From positions 5,003,501 through 5,067,500 of the forward strand of contig NZ_CP109444.1 of the NCBI RefSeq assembly GCF_036227225.1: 64,000 nucleotides of DNA, read 5' to 3'. The position numbers and the translations under genes are program-made. Below, piece after piece: positions 16,467 to 25,654 of this stretch. This stretch comes from Streptomyces sp. NBC_01478. Lineage in GTDB: Bacteria; Actinomycetota; Actinomycetes; Streptomycetales; Streptomycetaceae. Numbering within the stretch: position 1 is the stretch's first letter; the number at the start of each line of letters is the position of its first letter. Under the pieces are notes generated by a model, which saw only the letters and a program-made list of their open reading frames with translations, ran no database searches and had not been told where the DNA came from.

Positions 16467-19400
16467 GTGAGCTATCTGCGCCTGCCGCACCTCAATGGCG
16501 ACCTCCTGAGCTTCGTGGCCGAGGACGATCTCTGGCTGGCCCCCCTCGACGGCAGGGGCCGCGCCTGGCGGCTCACCGTCGACCGCACGAAGGTCGGCCA
16601 CCCCCGCTTCTCGCCCGACGGCCGCCACATCGCGTACACGACCTGGCGGAGCCTGGTGCCGGAGATCCATCTGGCGCCGGTCGAGGGCGGTCCCGGCCGC
16701 CGGCTGACGTACTGGGGCAGCCCGGACACCCAGGTCTGCGGCTGGACCCCGGACGGCGACATCCTCGCCGTGGCCTCGCACGGGGAGCCGTTCTCCTATT
16801 TCACCTGGGCCCACAAGGTCCCCACCGACGGCGACCCCGGCGGCCGGCTCCCCTGGGGCCCGGTCTCCGACATCCAGCTCGCCGACCTCGACGGCGAACA
16901 CCAGACCCTCCTCCTGACCGGCACCCCACCACACGAACCGGCCGCCTGGAAGCGCTACCGCGGCGGCGCCATGGGCCGCCTCTGGCTGCACGGCCGCCGC
17001 CTCCTCGCCGACCTCGAAGGCCATCTGCACTCCCCGATGTTCGTCGACGGCCGCATCGCCTTCCTCTCCGACCACGAGGGCATCGGCAACCTCTACTCCT
17101 GTTCCTACGACGGCTCCGACCTGCGGCGCCACACCGACCACGACGCCTTCTACGCCCGGCACGCGGCCAGCGACGGCACCCGGGTCGTCTACCAGTGCGC
17201 CGGTGACCTGTGGATCGTCGACGACCTGTCGGCGTCCTCGGTCCCGCACCAACTGGACGTACGCCTGAGCGGGCCACGCGCGGGACGCCGTCCCTACCAG
17301 GTACCCGCCGCCCAGCACGTGGACGGCATCTCGGTCGACGAGACGGGCCGGGCGAGCGCCGTCGTGATCCGCGGCAGCCTGTACTGGCTGACCCACCGCG
17401 ACGGCCCGGCCCGCACCATCACCGACACCCCGGGCGTACGGGTCCGGCTCCCCGAGATGCTCGGCAGCGGCGGGCAGCTCGCCTACGTCACGGACGCGGA
17501 CGGCGAGGACGCGATCGAGATCGCCTACCTGCCCCGCGCCACCGGCGACCGCGAGCCCCGCCGGCTCGCCTCCGGCGAGGTGGGCCGCGTACTGGAGCTG
17601 GTGTCGGACTCGGCGGGCGAGCGCCTCGCGATCGCCGCGCACGACGGACGGCTGCTCCTGCTGGACGCGACGGAGGACGCTGGGGGCACCTCCCGGACGG
17701 AGTCTGGGGGAGGCGAGGTCACGGAGCTGATCCGCTCGATCAACGGGCCGGTCCGCGACCTCGCCTTCTCCCCCGACGGCACCTGGCTGACCTGGTCCCA
17801 CCCGGGCATCGGCCGCAGCCTCCGCCAGATCAAGATGGCCCGGATGAAGGACCGTCTGATCGTCGACGTCACCAACGGCCGCTTCGAGGACGAGAATCCG
17901 GTCTTCACCCGGGACGGCCGCTACCTCGCTTTCCTCTCCTGGCGCGGCTTCGACCCGGTCTACGACGTCCACACCGGCGACCTGTCCTTCCCGCTCGGCT
18001 GCCGCCCCTACCTGGTCCCCCTCTCCTCGGCCACCCCCTCCCCCTTCGCCCTGACCCCGGAGGGCCGCCCGGCCGCCGGCGGACTCGACGCGGCGGAGGA
18101 CGACGAGGGCGCGGACGGCGCGGTCACGGTGGAGGTGGAGGGCCTGGAGAGCAGGGTCACCCCGTTCCCGGTCTCGGCCTCCAAGTACTCGGCGCTGTAC
18201 CCGGTTTCGGGCGGCGGCCTGGTCTGGCTGCGCTGGCCGATCTCGGGCGCGCTGGGCGAGACCTTCGCCAACCCGGACGACACCAGCGGCCGGCCGACCC
18301 TGGAGTACTTCAACATCAGCAAGGCGAAGAAGTCCGAACTCGTCGACCACCTCGACTGGTTCGCGGTGAGCGGCGACGGCTCACGGCTGGTCGTGGTCGA
18401 CGAGGACGAACTACGAGCGGTCCCCTCGACGGAGTCCGGCGACGGAGACTCCACCGTCTGGATCGACCTGCGCCGCATCCTGCACGAGGCCGACCCGTCC
18501 GCCGAGTGGCGCCAGTCGTACGAGGAGGCGGGCCGTCTGATCCGCGCGTACTACTGGGACCCGCAGATGTGCGGCATCGACTGGAACGGGGTTCTCGACC
18601 AGTACCGCCCCCTGGTCGAACGCGTCGCGTCCCCCGACGACTTCGCGGACCTGCTCCGCGAGGTCCTGGGCGAGTTGGGCACCTCGCACGCCTACGTCAC
18701 CCCGTCCCGCCGCAACGAGGGCCCGCCCCACTACCAGCGCCGCCAGGGCCTGCTGGGCGCCAACTTCGTGCACAGGGAGGGCGGTTGGACGGTGACCCGC
18801 ATCCTCCCCGGCGAGTCGTCGGACTCCAAGGCCCGTTCGCCGCTGGCCGGCACGGGCATCCGGGAGGGCGCGGTCCTGACCCACGTGGACGGCCGCCCGG
18901 TGGACCAACTCACCGGCCCCTACCCCCTGTTGGCGGGCGCGGGCGGCACGACGGTGGAGCTGACCTTCACCCCGGCGGAGGGCGAGGGCAGAGCACGCCG
19001 CGTCGCCGTGGTCCCCCTCGTCGACGAACGCCCCCTGCGCTACCAGGACTGGGTGGCCAAACGCCGGGCCGTGGTACGGGAGTTGAGCGGCGGCCACTGC
19101 GGCTACCTCCACATCCCCGACATGGGCGGCTCCGGCTGGGCCCAGTTCAACCGCGACCTGCGCCTGGAGGTCTCCCGCCCCGCCCTCATCGTCGACGTAC
19201 GCGGCAACGCGGGCGGCCACATCAGCGAACTGGTCGTGGAGAAACTCACCCGCACCATCCTCGGCTGGGACCTGACCCGCAACGCCCAACCGGTGTCGTA
19301 CGCCTCAAACGCCCCCAGGGGCCCGGTGGTTGCCCTGGCCGACGAGGCGACTTCGTCGGACGGCGACATGATCACGGCGGCCTTCAAACTGCTGAAACTC

Positions 19401-19721
19401 GGCCCGGTCGTAGGCCAACGCACCTGGGGCGGAGTGGTCGGCATGACCGGCCGCCACCAACTCGGCGACGGCACGGTGATCACGGTCCCCATGAACGCGG
19501 CCTGGTTCGACGCGTACGGCTGGTCGGTGGAAAACAGGGGCGTCACACCGGACTTGGAGATCCTGCGCACCCCCCTGGACTGGGCGGAGGGCCGCCACGC
19601 CCAGTTGGACGACGCAATCCGGCTGGCGCTTGACCTACTGTCCATCCACCCGGCTGCAACCCCGCCGGACCACAGCGCCGTACCGGACCGCTCAAGACCG
19701 AAACTCCCCCCACGTTCTTGA
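16467..19721 (+). CDS. tri: Tricorn protease homologue (S41 family)
   Basis: A 1084-residue protein of full tricorn length. Order of domains: six-bladed propeller (~1-320), seven-bladed propeller (~330-680), helical C1 (~685-765), PDZ (~770-860) and S41 catalytic core C2 (~865-1060). The catalytic residues line up with Thermoplasma tricorn: His741 (GTSHAYV), Ser964-Asp965 (TSSDGD) and Glu1022 (VENRG). It degrades peptides released by the proteasome or other proteases. The GTG start is fixed by the family N-terminus SYLRLPHLNGDLLSF, yet AGGGAG directly abuts it (spacing zero), an odd arrangement. A transcription terminator follows at 19771. Confidence 0.92.
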   Translation: MSYLRLPHLNGDLLSFVAEDDLWLAPLDGRGRAWRLTVDRTKVGHPRFSPDGRHIAYTTWRSLVPEIHLAPVEGGPGRRLTYWGSPDTQVCGWTPDGDILAVASHGEPFSYFTWAHKVPTDGDPGGRLPWGPVSDIQLADLDGEHQTLLLTGTPPHEPAAWKRYRGGAMGRLWLHGRRLLADLEGHLHSPMFVDGRIAFLSDHEGIGNLYSCSYDGSDLRRHTDHDAFYARHAASDGTRVVYQCAGDLWIVDDLSASSVPHQLDVRLSGPRAGRRPYQVPAAQHVDGISVDETGRASAVVIRGSLYWLTHRDGPARTITDTPGVRVRLPEMLGSGGQLAYVTDADGEDAIEIAYLPRATGDREPRRLASGEVGRVLELVSDSAGERLAIAAHDGRLLLLDATEDAGGTSRTESGGGEVTELIRSINGPVRDLAFSPDGTWLTWSHPGIGRSLRQIKMARMKDRLIVDVTNGRFEDENPVFTRDGRYLAFLSWRGFDPVYDVHTGDLSFPLGCRPYLVPLSSATPSPFALTPEGRPAAGGLDAAEDDEGADGAVTVEVEGLESRVTPFPVSASKYSALYPVSGGGLVWLRWPISGALGETFANPDDTSGRPTLEYFNISKAKKSELVDHLDWFAVSGDGSRLVVVDEDELRAVPSTESGDGDSTVWIDLRRILHEADPSAEWRQSYEEAGRLIRAYYWDPQMCGIDWNGVLDQYRPLVERVASPDDFADLLREVLGELGTSHAYVTPSRRNEGPPHYQRRQGLLGANFVHREGGWTVTRILPGESSDSKARSPLAGTGIREGAVLTHVDGRPVDQLTGPYPLLAGAGGTTVELTFTPAEGEGRARRVAVVPLVDERPLRYQDWVAKRRAVVRELSGGHCGYLHIPDMGGSGWAQFNRDLRLEVSRPALIVDVRGNAGGHISELVVEKLTRTILGWDLTRNAQPVSYASNAPRGPVVALADEATSSDGDMITAAFKLLKLGPVVGQRTWGGVVGMTGRHQLGDGTVITVPMNAAWFDAYGWSVENRGVTPDLEILRTPLDWAEGRHAQLDDAIRLALDLLSIHPAATPPDHSAVPDRSRPKLPPRS

Positions 19722-19770
19722 GACAGGGAAGGGTGACGTACTTAGGGGCGCCCCGCACCCACCAACGAAA

Positions 19771-19803
19771 CGTGGGACGCCCCAGAACACAGGGCGTCCC
19801 ACG
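19771..19803. terminator. Strong hairpin terminator between tricorn and the convergent small gene
   Basis: CGTGGGACGCCC (19771-19782) pairs perfectly with GGGCGTCCCACG (19792-19803) over a nine-base loop. There is no long T-run, as usual in Streptomyces. It serves tricorn from the left and the small gene from the right. Confidence 0.85.
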
Positions 19804-19817
19804 CAATCAGACCTCAA

Positions 19818-20003
19818 CTACACGTCGTAGTCCTGGTCCATCTCCCGGTCCATACGCTCCCGCGCACCCTGCCCCGTACGCTCAGCGTCCTCTTCCCGCT
19901 GCTGACCGCGGTCCCGCGCCTGGTCCTTGCCCTGGTCCATACGGTCCTTGGCCTTCTCGGCGAGGTCCTTGGCCTTGTCCTGGAACTGGTCCTTCATACC
20001 CAT
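19818..20003 (-). CDS. Small highly charged helical protein
   Basis: 61 residues, almost entirely Lys, Asp, Glu, Arg, Gln and Ala (MGMKDQFQDKAKDLAEKAKD at the start), with no cysteine or hydrophobic core. It should form an amphipathic helix or coiled coil, or be disordered. GGGAGTG seven bases before the ATG is a good ribosome-binding site. Such short CsbD-like or stress-type proteins are common in Streptomyces, but I cannot assign a function. It ends at the shared terminator with tricorn. Confidence 0.7.
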   Translation of the reverse strand: MGMKDQFQDKAKDLAEKAKDRMDQGKDQARDRGQQREEDAERTGQGARERMDREMDQDYDV

Positions 20004-20089
20004 GTGGGTTCACTCCCGTAGTGGGGGGGAAACGGCCCTTGGTCGGGCCTCGACCAGATTCACACGCCAGGACAAAGCGCGCATTTCGA

Positions 20090-20977
20090 TCAGTCACGCT
20101 GAGTAGCACGAGCCGCTTCGTCCGCCGCCCCACCGGCCCCGACAAGCCCCGTCCGCATCCCTTCCAGCCGAGCCCCGACCCGCCGCATCTCCCGCGTCCC
20201 CACCGCCCCGATGACCCCCGGCAGATACCCCCGAACCCCCTGCATCCCCCGCAACCACCACTGCCCGTACACATGACTCGACCGCCGCTCGATCCCGGCG
20301 ACGATCCGGTCCACCGCCGGCCCCAGCGGATACGTCTTGTTGGACGGCCACGGCAACCGTTCCCGCAACTCCCGCATGACCGCGTCCTGATCGGCCCCGC
20401 GCACCATGTCCGTATCGGTCCACGACAGATACCCGACCCCGACCCGTACACCCTTGTAGCCGACCTCCGCACGCAGACTGTGCGCGTACGCCTCGACACC
20501 GGACTTGGACGCGCAGTACGCGCTCATCATCGGCGCGGGCGTGATCGCGGCCAGCGACGCGATCTGCAGCAGGTACCCCCGGCTCTCCATCAGCACCGGC
20601 AGGAACGCCCGCGCGGTCACGGCGGACCCGATCAGATTCACCTCGATCACCCGCCGCCACGCGACCGGATCGGAGTCGAGGAAAGGCCCGCCGCTGGCGA
20701 CACCCGCGTTGGCGACGACGATGTCGACCTTCCCGAACCTCTCCTTGACCTCACCCGCCACCCGGGCCATCGCCTCGTGATCCGTCACGTCCGCGTACCA
20801 GTGGCCGCTGTCGGTGTGCAGCCGTTCGGAGACCCGCTTGAGTTCGTCCGGCTCCAGCCCGACGAGCGCCAACGTGGCCCCGCGCGCGGAGAGTTTGCGG
20901 GCGAGCAACTCGCCGACACCTCGCGCCGCCCCGGTCACGACCGCGACCTGGCCCTCCAGGCTCACCTTGCCGCTCAT
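20090..20977 (-). CDS. SDR family oxidoreductase
   Basis: 295 residues, a classical short-chain dehydrogenase: TGAARGVG cofactor loop near residue 17, VANAG near residue 90, catalytic Ser in LLQIASLAA and YCASK (Tyr-x3-Lys). The C-terminal ~70 residues extend beyond the core. It probably interconverts an alcohol and a ketone. The start overlaps the upstream hydrolase stop by four bases. With the Baeyer-Villiger monooxygenase and the hydrolase it forms a three-gene operon whose steps fit alcohol to ketone to ester/lactone to hydroxy-acid. Confidence 0.9.
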   Translation of the reverse strand: MSGKVSLEGQVAVVTGAARGVGELLARKLSARGATLALVGLEPDELKRVSERLHTDSGHWYADVTDHEAMARVAGEVKERFGKVDIVVANAGVASGGPFLDSDPVAWRRVIEVNLIGSAVTARAFLPVLMESRGYLLQIASLAAITPAPMMSAYCASKSGVEAYAHSLRAEVGYKGVRVGVGYLSWTDTDMVRGADQDAVMRELRERLPWPSNKTYPLGPAVDRIVAGIERRSSHVYGQWWLRGMQGVRGYLPGVIGAVGTREMRRVGARLEGMRTGLVGAGGAADEAARATQRD

Positions 20978-21891
20978 GCGCCCTCCTTGATGTGTGCGTA
21001 GGTGGCGGCCAGTTCACGAATCCTCGCGCTGACCAGCTCCGGCGCCTCGACGGGCGTCATATGGCCGAGCCCGGGCAACTCGGTGATCCCGACACAGTTC
21101 GGCAGCGCGGCGACCAGCGCCCGCGCGTGCACCGGCGGCGTCATCCGGTCCGCCGTACCGACGAGGACGGCGGTGGGGACCATCAACTCGCGTACGCCGT
21201 CGTCGAGTTCGAGCGAGTCGAGAACGCGCGACCACGCGTGCCGCACCGTCCTCGGGCACGCGTGCACGATCCGCGCACACGCCTCGACCATGTGCGGCGC
21301 GGAACCGGGCCCCATCGTCCCGTACTTGAGGATCCGCCGCGCGGCCGGCGTGACCGGCCCGAGCGGCGCCCGCGACCCCAGTATCTTCCGGGTCAGCCAG
21401 GTCCGCACCCGCCCGGCCCGCAACGGCACCACGAGCGACTCGTCGACCAGCCGCGAACTCCCCGTACTGCACAGCAGAACGGCCACCGCGTGCTCCCGGA
21501 ACCGCGCCCGCCCGGCGGCCGCCAGCACGGTCATCCCGCCCATGGAGTGCCCCGCGATCACGGCCTTCTCCCCGGGCGCGAGGGTCTCCTCCAGTACGGC
21601 TTCCAGGTCGTCGGCGAGCGCGTCGGTACTGTGCGTGACGGCGGCCGGACTGCGCCCGTGCCCCCGCTGGTCGTAGACGACGACCCGGTGGTCCACCGCC
21701 AAGTCCCTTGTCTGCGCGGCCCAGAAGGCCGTGGAACAGGACCACCCGTGCGCGAGGACGACGACGGGCGCCCCCTCGCGGCCGTGCACCTCGACGTACA
21801 GCCGGGATCCGTCGGCCGAGGTGACGGTCAACTCCCGGGCGGGGACGGGCGGGGCGTACGGCCCGGACGAGACGTGCATGAGGCGGCTCAT
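20974..21891 (-). CDS. Alpha/beta hydrolase
   Basis: 305 residues. The oxyanion strand is VVVLAHGWSCS, the nucleophile elbow IAGHSMGGMT (G-x-S-x-G), the acid lies in LVGTADRMTP and the catalytic His in LPGLGHMTP, a complete triad. It probably hydrolyses the ester or lactone made by the neighbouring Baeyer-Villiger monooxygenase. Four-base overlaps (ATGA) join it to both the upstream monooxygenase and the downstream SDR gene, so the three are translationally coupled. Confidence 0.88.
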   Translation of the reverse strand: MSRLMHVSSGPYAPPVPARELTVTSADGSRLYVEVHGREGAPVVVLAHGWSCSTAFWAAQTRDLAVDHRVVVYDQRGHGRSPAAVTHSTDALADDLEAVLEETLAPGEKAVIAGHSMGGMTVLAAAGRARFREHAVAVLLCSTGSSRLVDESLVVPLRAGRVRTWLTRKILGSRAPLGPVTPAARRILKYGTMGPGSAPHMVEACARIVHACPRTVRHAWSRVLDSLELDDGVRELMVPTAVLVGTADRMTPPVHARALVAALPNCVGITELPGLGHMTPVEAPELVSARIRELAATYAHIKEGA

Positions 21892-23396
21892 ACGGCGACC
21901 TCGTCCTTCTCGGCCTTCCTGTCGGCCTGCGCCCGCACGACCTCGTACTCCGTGAGGTCCACGCGCCGCGTGGCCTTGCGGAACTCGGTCGTCGTACCCG
22001 GCCAGATGGTGGTGTTGCGGCCGCTCGCGTCGAGGTACCAACTGGTGCAGCCACCGGTGTTCCACACGGTCCGCTCCATGCGTTCCTGCACGCGCCGGTT
22101 CCAGGCGTCCACGGCGCCGGGCCTGGCGTCGAGGGCGACCCGGCCGCCCAGGACGTCCAACTGCCGTACGTAGTCGGCGAGATAGTTCAGTTGGGACTCG
22201 ATCATCAGGATCATGGAGGAGTTCCCGAGGCCGGTGTTGGGCCCGATGATGGTCATCCAGTTGGGGAACCCGGCCGCGGAGGCGCCGCGCAGGGCCCGCA
22301 TCCCGCCCTGCCACGCCTCGGCCAGCGACCGCCCGTCCGCGCCGACGACCCGTTCGGCGATCGGCATGTCCGTGACGTGGAAGCCCGTACCGAAGACGAT
22401 CGCGTCGACCTCGGCCGTACTGCCGTCGGCGGCGACGACGGTCGAACCGCGGATCTCGCTCAACCCGCTTGCCACGACGTCGACATTGGGCCGGGCGAGG
22501 GCCGGGTAGTAGGTGCTGGAGAGCAGGATGCGCTTGCAGCCGATGCGGTAGTCGGGGGTGAGTCTGGCGCGCAGGGCCGGGTCCTTGATGGAGCGGGCCA
22601 TGTTGCGCCTGGCCAACTGCTCCACCATTCCCAGCTCGTTGGGCCGCTTGGTGAACGCCTGGACCTGCAACTCCCGCAGCCCCCACAGGAGTCCGCGCCT
22701 GGCCTGGGTGGTGAAGGGCAGCGCGCGGTGCAGGGCGCGTTCGGCGCCGCTGATGGGGCGGTCGACGCGGGGCATCACCCAGGGCGGGGTGCGCTGGAAG
22801 AGGGTGAGGCGCTCCACCTCGGGCTGGATCGCCGGCACGATCTGGATCGCGGAGGCGCCGGTGCCGACCATGGCGACGCGCTTGCCGCGCAGGTCGTAGT
22901 CGTGGTCCCAGCGGGCGGAGTGGAAGACCTTGCCGGGGAAGGAGTCCAGACCGGGGATGTCCGGGATCTTGGGGTCGGAGAGCGGCCCGGTGGCGGAGAC
23001 GACGAGGTCGGCGGAGTAGGAACCGCCGCTGGTCTCGATGTCCCAGCGCAGCCGCTCCGCGTCCCAAGTCATCATCTTCACTTCGGAGTTGAAGCGCAGG
23101 TGGGACCGGAGCCGGAAGACGTCCGCGACGTTCTCCAGATAGGCGCGGATGTGCTCCTGCCCGGAGAAGGTGCGCGGCCAGTCGGCGTTCGGCGCGAAGG
23201 AGAACGAGTACAGGTGCGACGGCACGTCGCAGGCGCACCCCGGATAGCTGTTGTCCCGCCAGGTCCCGCCCACGCTGTCGGCGCGCTCCAGGACGACGAA
23301 GTCGGTGACGCCCTCGCGCCGCAACCGCACCGCGGCCCCCAGTCCGCCGAACCCGGACCCGATCACCGCCACCCGCACATGCTCGTGTTCGGTCAT
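21888..23396 (-). CDS. Baeyer-Villiger type flavin monooxygenase
   Basis: About 502 residues. The FAD-binding motif is VIGSGFGGLGAA at the N-terminus, the NADPH-binding motif VGTGASAIQ in the middle, and between them lies the Baeyer-Villiger fingerprint F-x-G-x3-H-x3-W-D as FPGKVFHSARWD. It inserts one oxygen atom next to a ketone carbonyl, giving an ester or lactone, using FAD and NADPH. The ATG at 23396 has GGGAGGG upstream. First gene of the operon; an 18-bp palindrome sits 31 bp before its start and a MerR gene diverges. Confidence 0.9.
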   Translation of the reverse strand: MTEHEHVRVAVIGSGFGGLGAAVRLRREGVTDFVVLERADSVGGTWRDNSYPGCACDVPSHLYSFSFAPNADWPRTFSGQEHIRAYLENVADVFRLRSHLRFNSEVKMMTWDAERLRWDIETSGGSYSADLVVSATGPLSDPKIPDIPGLDSFPGKVFHSARWDHDYDLRGKRVAMVGTGASAIQIVPAIQPEVERLTLFQRTPPWVMPRVDRPISGAERALHRALPFTTQARRGLLWGLRELQVQAFTKRPNELGMVEQLARRNMARSIKDPALRARLTPDYRIGCKRILLSSTYYPALARPNVDVVASGLSEIRGSTVVAADGSTAEVDAIVFGTGFHVTDMPIAERVVGADGRSLAEAWQGGMRALRGASAAGFPNWMTIIGPNTGLGNSSMILMIESQLNYLADYVRQLDVLGGRVALDARPGAVDAWNRRVQERMERTVWNTGGCTSWYLDASGRNTTIWPGTTTEFRKATRRVDLTEYEVVRAQADRKAEKDEVAV

Positions 23397-23426
23397 CCCG
23401 TGCCCTCCCATACGACCACGCAACCA

Positions 23427-23444
23427 CGCCAGTGAACACTGGCG
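23427..23444. promoter_or_regulatory. 18-bp palindromic operator between the monooxygenase and merR genes
   Basis: CGCCAGTG-AA-CACTGGCG is a perfect 8+2+8 inverted repeat at 23427-23444, 31 bp upstream of the monooxygenase ATG and 84 bp upstream of the merR GTG. The placement suggests that it is the operator through which the divergent regulator (or an unlinked one) controls the degradation operon. Confidence 0.65.
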
Positions 23445-23528
23445 CAATCGGACTGTAGAGCAGGTCCGTACTCATGGGTAGGGGGCGGGAGGCGGAAAGT
23501 TACCGGGGGTACCACGTAGGGTGCGGGC

Positions 23529-24209
23529 GTGGCGGAGAAGGCAGAACACAAGCGCGAGTACCGCATGGAGGAACTGGCCGAGGAGGCCGGCATCACGGTG
23601 CGCACCCTGCGCTTCTACCGCGAGCGCAAACTCATCCACCCGCCGCGCCGGGAGGGCCGTATCGCCTGGTACGACGAGACGCACCTGGCCCGGCTGCGCA
23701 CGATCTCGGGGCTGCTGGAGCGCGGCCACACCCTCAACGGCATCGCGGAACTCGCCGAGGCCTTCGACCACGGCCGCAACGTCGGCGAGTTGCTGGGGCT
23801 GGGCGCCCCCACCGAGGAGACCCCGGTCCGGCTCACCCCGGAGGCCCTCGCCGACTACTTCGGCGACCAGGCCACCCCGGAGAACTTCGCCGCCTCGCTC
23901 GAACTCGGCTACCTCGGCACCGACGGCGGCGAGATCGTCCACATCAGCCGCCGCCTCCTGGACGTCACGGCCGCGCTGGTCCGCGAGGGCATCCCGCTGG
24001 CCGACGTCCTGGGCGCCGGCCGCCGCGTCCGCGAGCACGCGGAGTCCCTCGCGGACCTCTTCACCGAGCTGGTGCTGGCCCAGGGCGGCCGCACGGCGGA
24101 GGACCTGCAGCGCCTGCGGCCACTGGCGAAGAGCGTCGTGGAGGCGGAACTGTCACTGGCGATGGACCGACGGATACAACAGGACGGCCAGGCCCCTCAG
24201 AGGCCGTAG
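23529..24209 (+). CDS. MerR family regulator
   Basis: 226 residues. The N-terminal winged helix-turn-helix reads YRMEELAEEAGITVRTLRFYRERKL followed by WYDETHLARLRTISGLLERG, typical of MerR. The ~120-residue C-terminal domain has no cysteine cluster, so a metal is unlikely and an organic effector more probable. The start is a GTG. It diverges from the Baeyer-Villiger operon and is the likely regulator of it. The last codons (QAPQRP and the stop) lie within a 23-bp sequence that is duplicated from the end of the neighbouring xthA. Confidence 0.88.
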   Translation: MAEKAEHKREYRMEELAEEAGITVRTLRFYRERKLIHPPRREGRIAWYDETHLARLRTISGLLERGHTLNGIAELAEAFDHGRNVGELLGLGAPTEETPVRLTPEALADYFGDQATPENFAASLELGYLGTDGGEIVHISRRLLDVTAALVREGIPLADVLGAGRRVREHAESLADLFTELVLAQGGRTAEDLQRLRPLAKSVVEAELSLAMDRRIQQDGQAPQRP

Positions 24210-24260
24210 ACCACCGTCGCCACCGGGCCGCCCGGGGCCTCAGAGGTCGTAGACCACCGT
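24195..24260. repeat. 23-bp direct repeat spanning the ends of merR and xthA
   Basis: CCTCAGAGG-C-CGTAGACCACCGT at 24195-24217 recurs with one change at 24238-24260. The second copy is the 3' end of xthA (its stop and the codons for the final TVVYDL); the first supplies the last codons and stop of merR. The offset is 43 bp. Confidence 0.8.
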
Positions 24261-25043
24261 GACCGGCGCGTGGTCCGACCAGCGCTCGTCGTGCGTGGCC
24301 GCGCGCTCGACGTACCCCTTGACCGCCTTGGCGGCGAGGCCAGGCGTCGCAACGTGATAGTCGATCCGCCAGCCGCTGTCGTTGTCGAACGCCCGCCCCC
24401 GGTACGACCACCACGAGTACGGCCCGTCCACGTCCGGGTGCAGGGTCCGTACGACGTCGACGTACGCCCCGTCCTCCGCGTCGAGGACCCGGCCCAGCCA
24501 CTCCCGCTCCTCGGGCAGGAAGCCCGAACTCTTCTGGTTGGCGCGCCAGTTCTTGAGGTCGGCCGGCTGGTGGGCGATGTTCCAGTCGCCGCAGACGACG
24601 ACCTCGCGGCCGTCGGCGGCGGACCGCTCGCGCAACCCCTTCAGATAGGCGAGGAACTCGTCCATGAAGCGGACCTTCTCGTCCTGCCGCTCGGTGCCGA
24701 CCTCGCCGGAGGGCAGGTAGAGGCTCGCGACGGTGACGCCGGGGAGGTCGGCCTCGACGTAGCGCCCGCTGCCGTCGAACTCGGCCGATCCGAAGCCGAC
24801 CTGGACACGGTCCGGCTCACGGCGGGTGTAGAGGGAGACGCCCGCGCGACCCTTCGCGGCGGCCGGCGCGTGCACGACGTGCCAGCCCTCGGGGGTGCGG
24901 ACCCGCTCCGGCAACTGCTCCGGCTCGGCTCGCACCTCCTGGAGGCAGAGCACATCGGCGGAGGTCTCCGCGAGCCACTCCACGAAGCCCTTCTTCGCGG
25001 CGGCCCGCAGTCCGTTGACATTTGCTGAGGTCACAATGAGCAC
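24240..25043 (-). CDS. xthA: Exodeoxyribonuclease III
   Basis: About 267 residues. ANVNGLRAA, LCLQEVRAE (metal-binding Glu), VVCGDWNIAHQ and the C-terminal WSDHAPVTV (catalytic Asp-His) are the AP endonuclease/exonuclease III motifs. It cuts DNA at abasic sites and trims 3' ends in base excision repair. The GTG at 25043 gives the family start LIVTSANVNGLRAAAKKG; no convincing ribosome-binding site is visible, and an ATG seven codons upstream is the alternative. Confidence 0.92.
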   Translation of the reverse strand: MLIVTSANVNGLRAAAKKGFVEWLAETSADVLCLQEVRAEPEQLPERVRTPEGWHVVHAPAAAKGRAGVSLYTRREPDRVQVGFGSAEFDGSGRYVEADLPGVTVASLYLPSGEVGTERQDEKVRFMDEFLAYLKGLRERSAADGREVVVCGDWNIAHQPADLKNWRANQKSSGFLPEEREWLGRVLDAEDGAYVDVVRTLHPDVDGPYSWWSYRGRAFDNDSGWRIDYHVATPGLAAKAVKGYVERAATHDERWSDHAPVTVVYDL

Positions 25044-25124
25044 CCGGGCACAATACCGGCACACTGGACGGAGTCCGGATTCCCCCTACACCCAGTCCCT
25101 ACGCATAGAAGTACGATACTCGGC

Positions 25125-25601
25125 ATGAATATACGCCCCGTCCCCTTCGATCACCCCGATGCCGTCAAGCTGAACGACCAGGTCCAGGCGGAGTACCACG
25201 AGCGCTACGGCGACGGCGGCGACGCCACGACCCTGGACCCGTCGGACTTCGAACCCCCGCGCGGGGTGTACCTGATCGCGTACGACGAGCACGACGACCC
25301 CGTGGCCACCGGCGGCTGGCGCTCCCAGAACGCCAACGGCGAGGGCAACGAGGACGGCGACGCCGAACTCAAGCGCATGTACGTGGTCGCACACGCCCGC
25401 GGCCTGGGCCTCGCCCGCCGCATGCTGGCCGCCCTGGAGGAGAACGCCCGCACGGCCGGCCGCACCCGCATGGTCCTGGAAACCGGCACCAAGCAGCCGG
25501 AGGCCATCGCCCTCTACACGTCCAGCGGCTACGAGCCCTGCGTGAGGTTCGGCTACTACCGCTTCCACGAGGACAGCAGGTGCTTCGCGAAGGGGTTGTG
25601 A
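25125..25601 (+). CDS. GNAT family N-acetyltransferase
   Basis: 158 residues. The acetyl-CoA loop is YVVAHARGLGLARRMLAALE (R-x2-G-x-G/A) near residue 90, followed by MVLETGTKQPEAIALYTSSGY, the standard GNAT end. It transfers an acetyl group to an unidentified amine. It diverges from xthA and is the last ordinary chromosomal gene before the accessory island. Confidence 0.87.
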   Translation: MNIRPVPFDHPDAVKLNDQVQAEYHERYGDGGDATTLDPSDFEPPRGVYLIAYDEHDDPVATGGWRSQNANGEGNEDGDAELKRMYVVAHARGLGLARRMLAALEENARTAGRTRMVLETGTKQPEAIALYTSSGYEPCVRFGYYRFHEDSRCFAKGL

Positions 25602-25654
25602 GGGGCGGCGGCATCGCTACGACTCCTGCGGCCGCCGTGAGTCTTTCGTGCCGA

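Noticed and set aside
16425..18350. Long open frame on the minus strand opposite tricorn
   Set aside because: Mirror of a highly GC-biased real gene; the translation is Val/Asp/Arg/Gly-biased with no motif, while the plus strand encodes a complete tricorn.
20040..20089. Possible terminator after the SDR gene
   Set aside because: GGCCC/GGGCC gives only a five-pair stem with no support.
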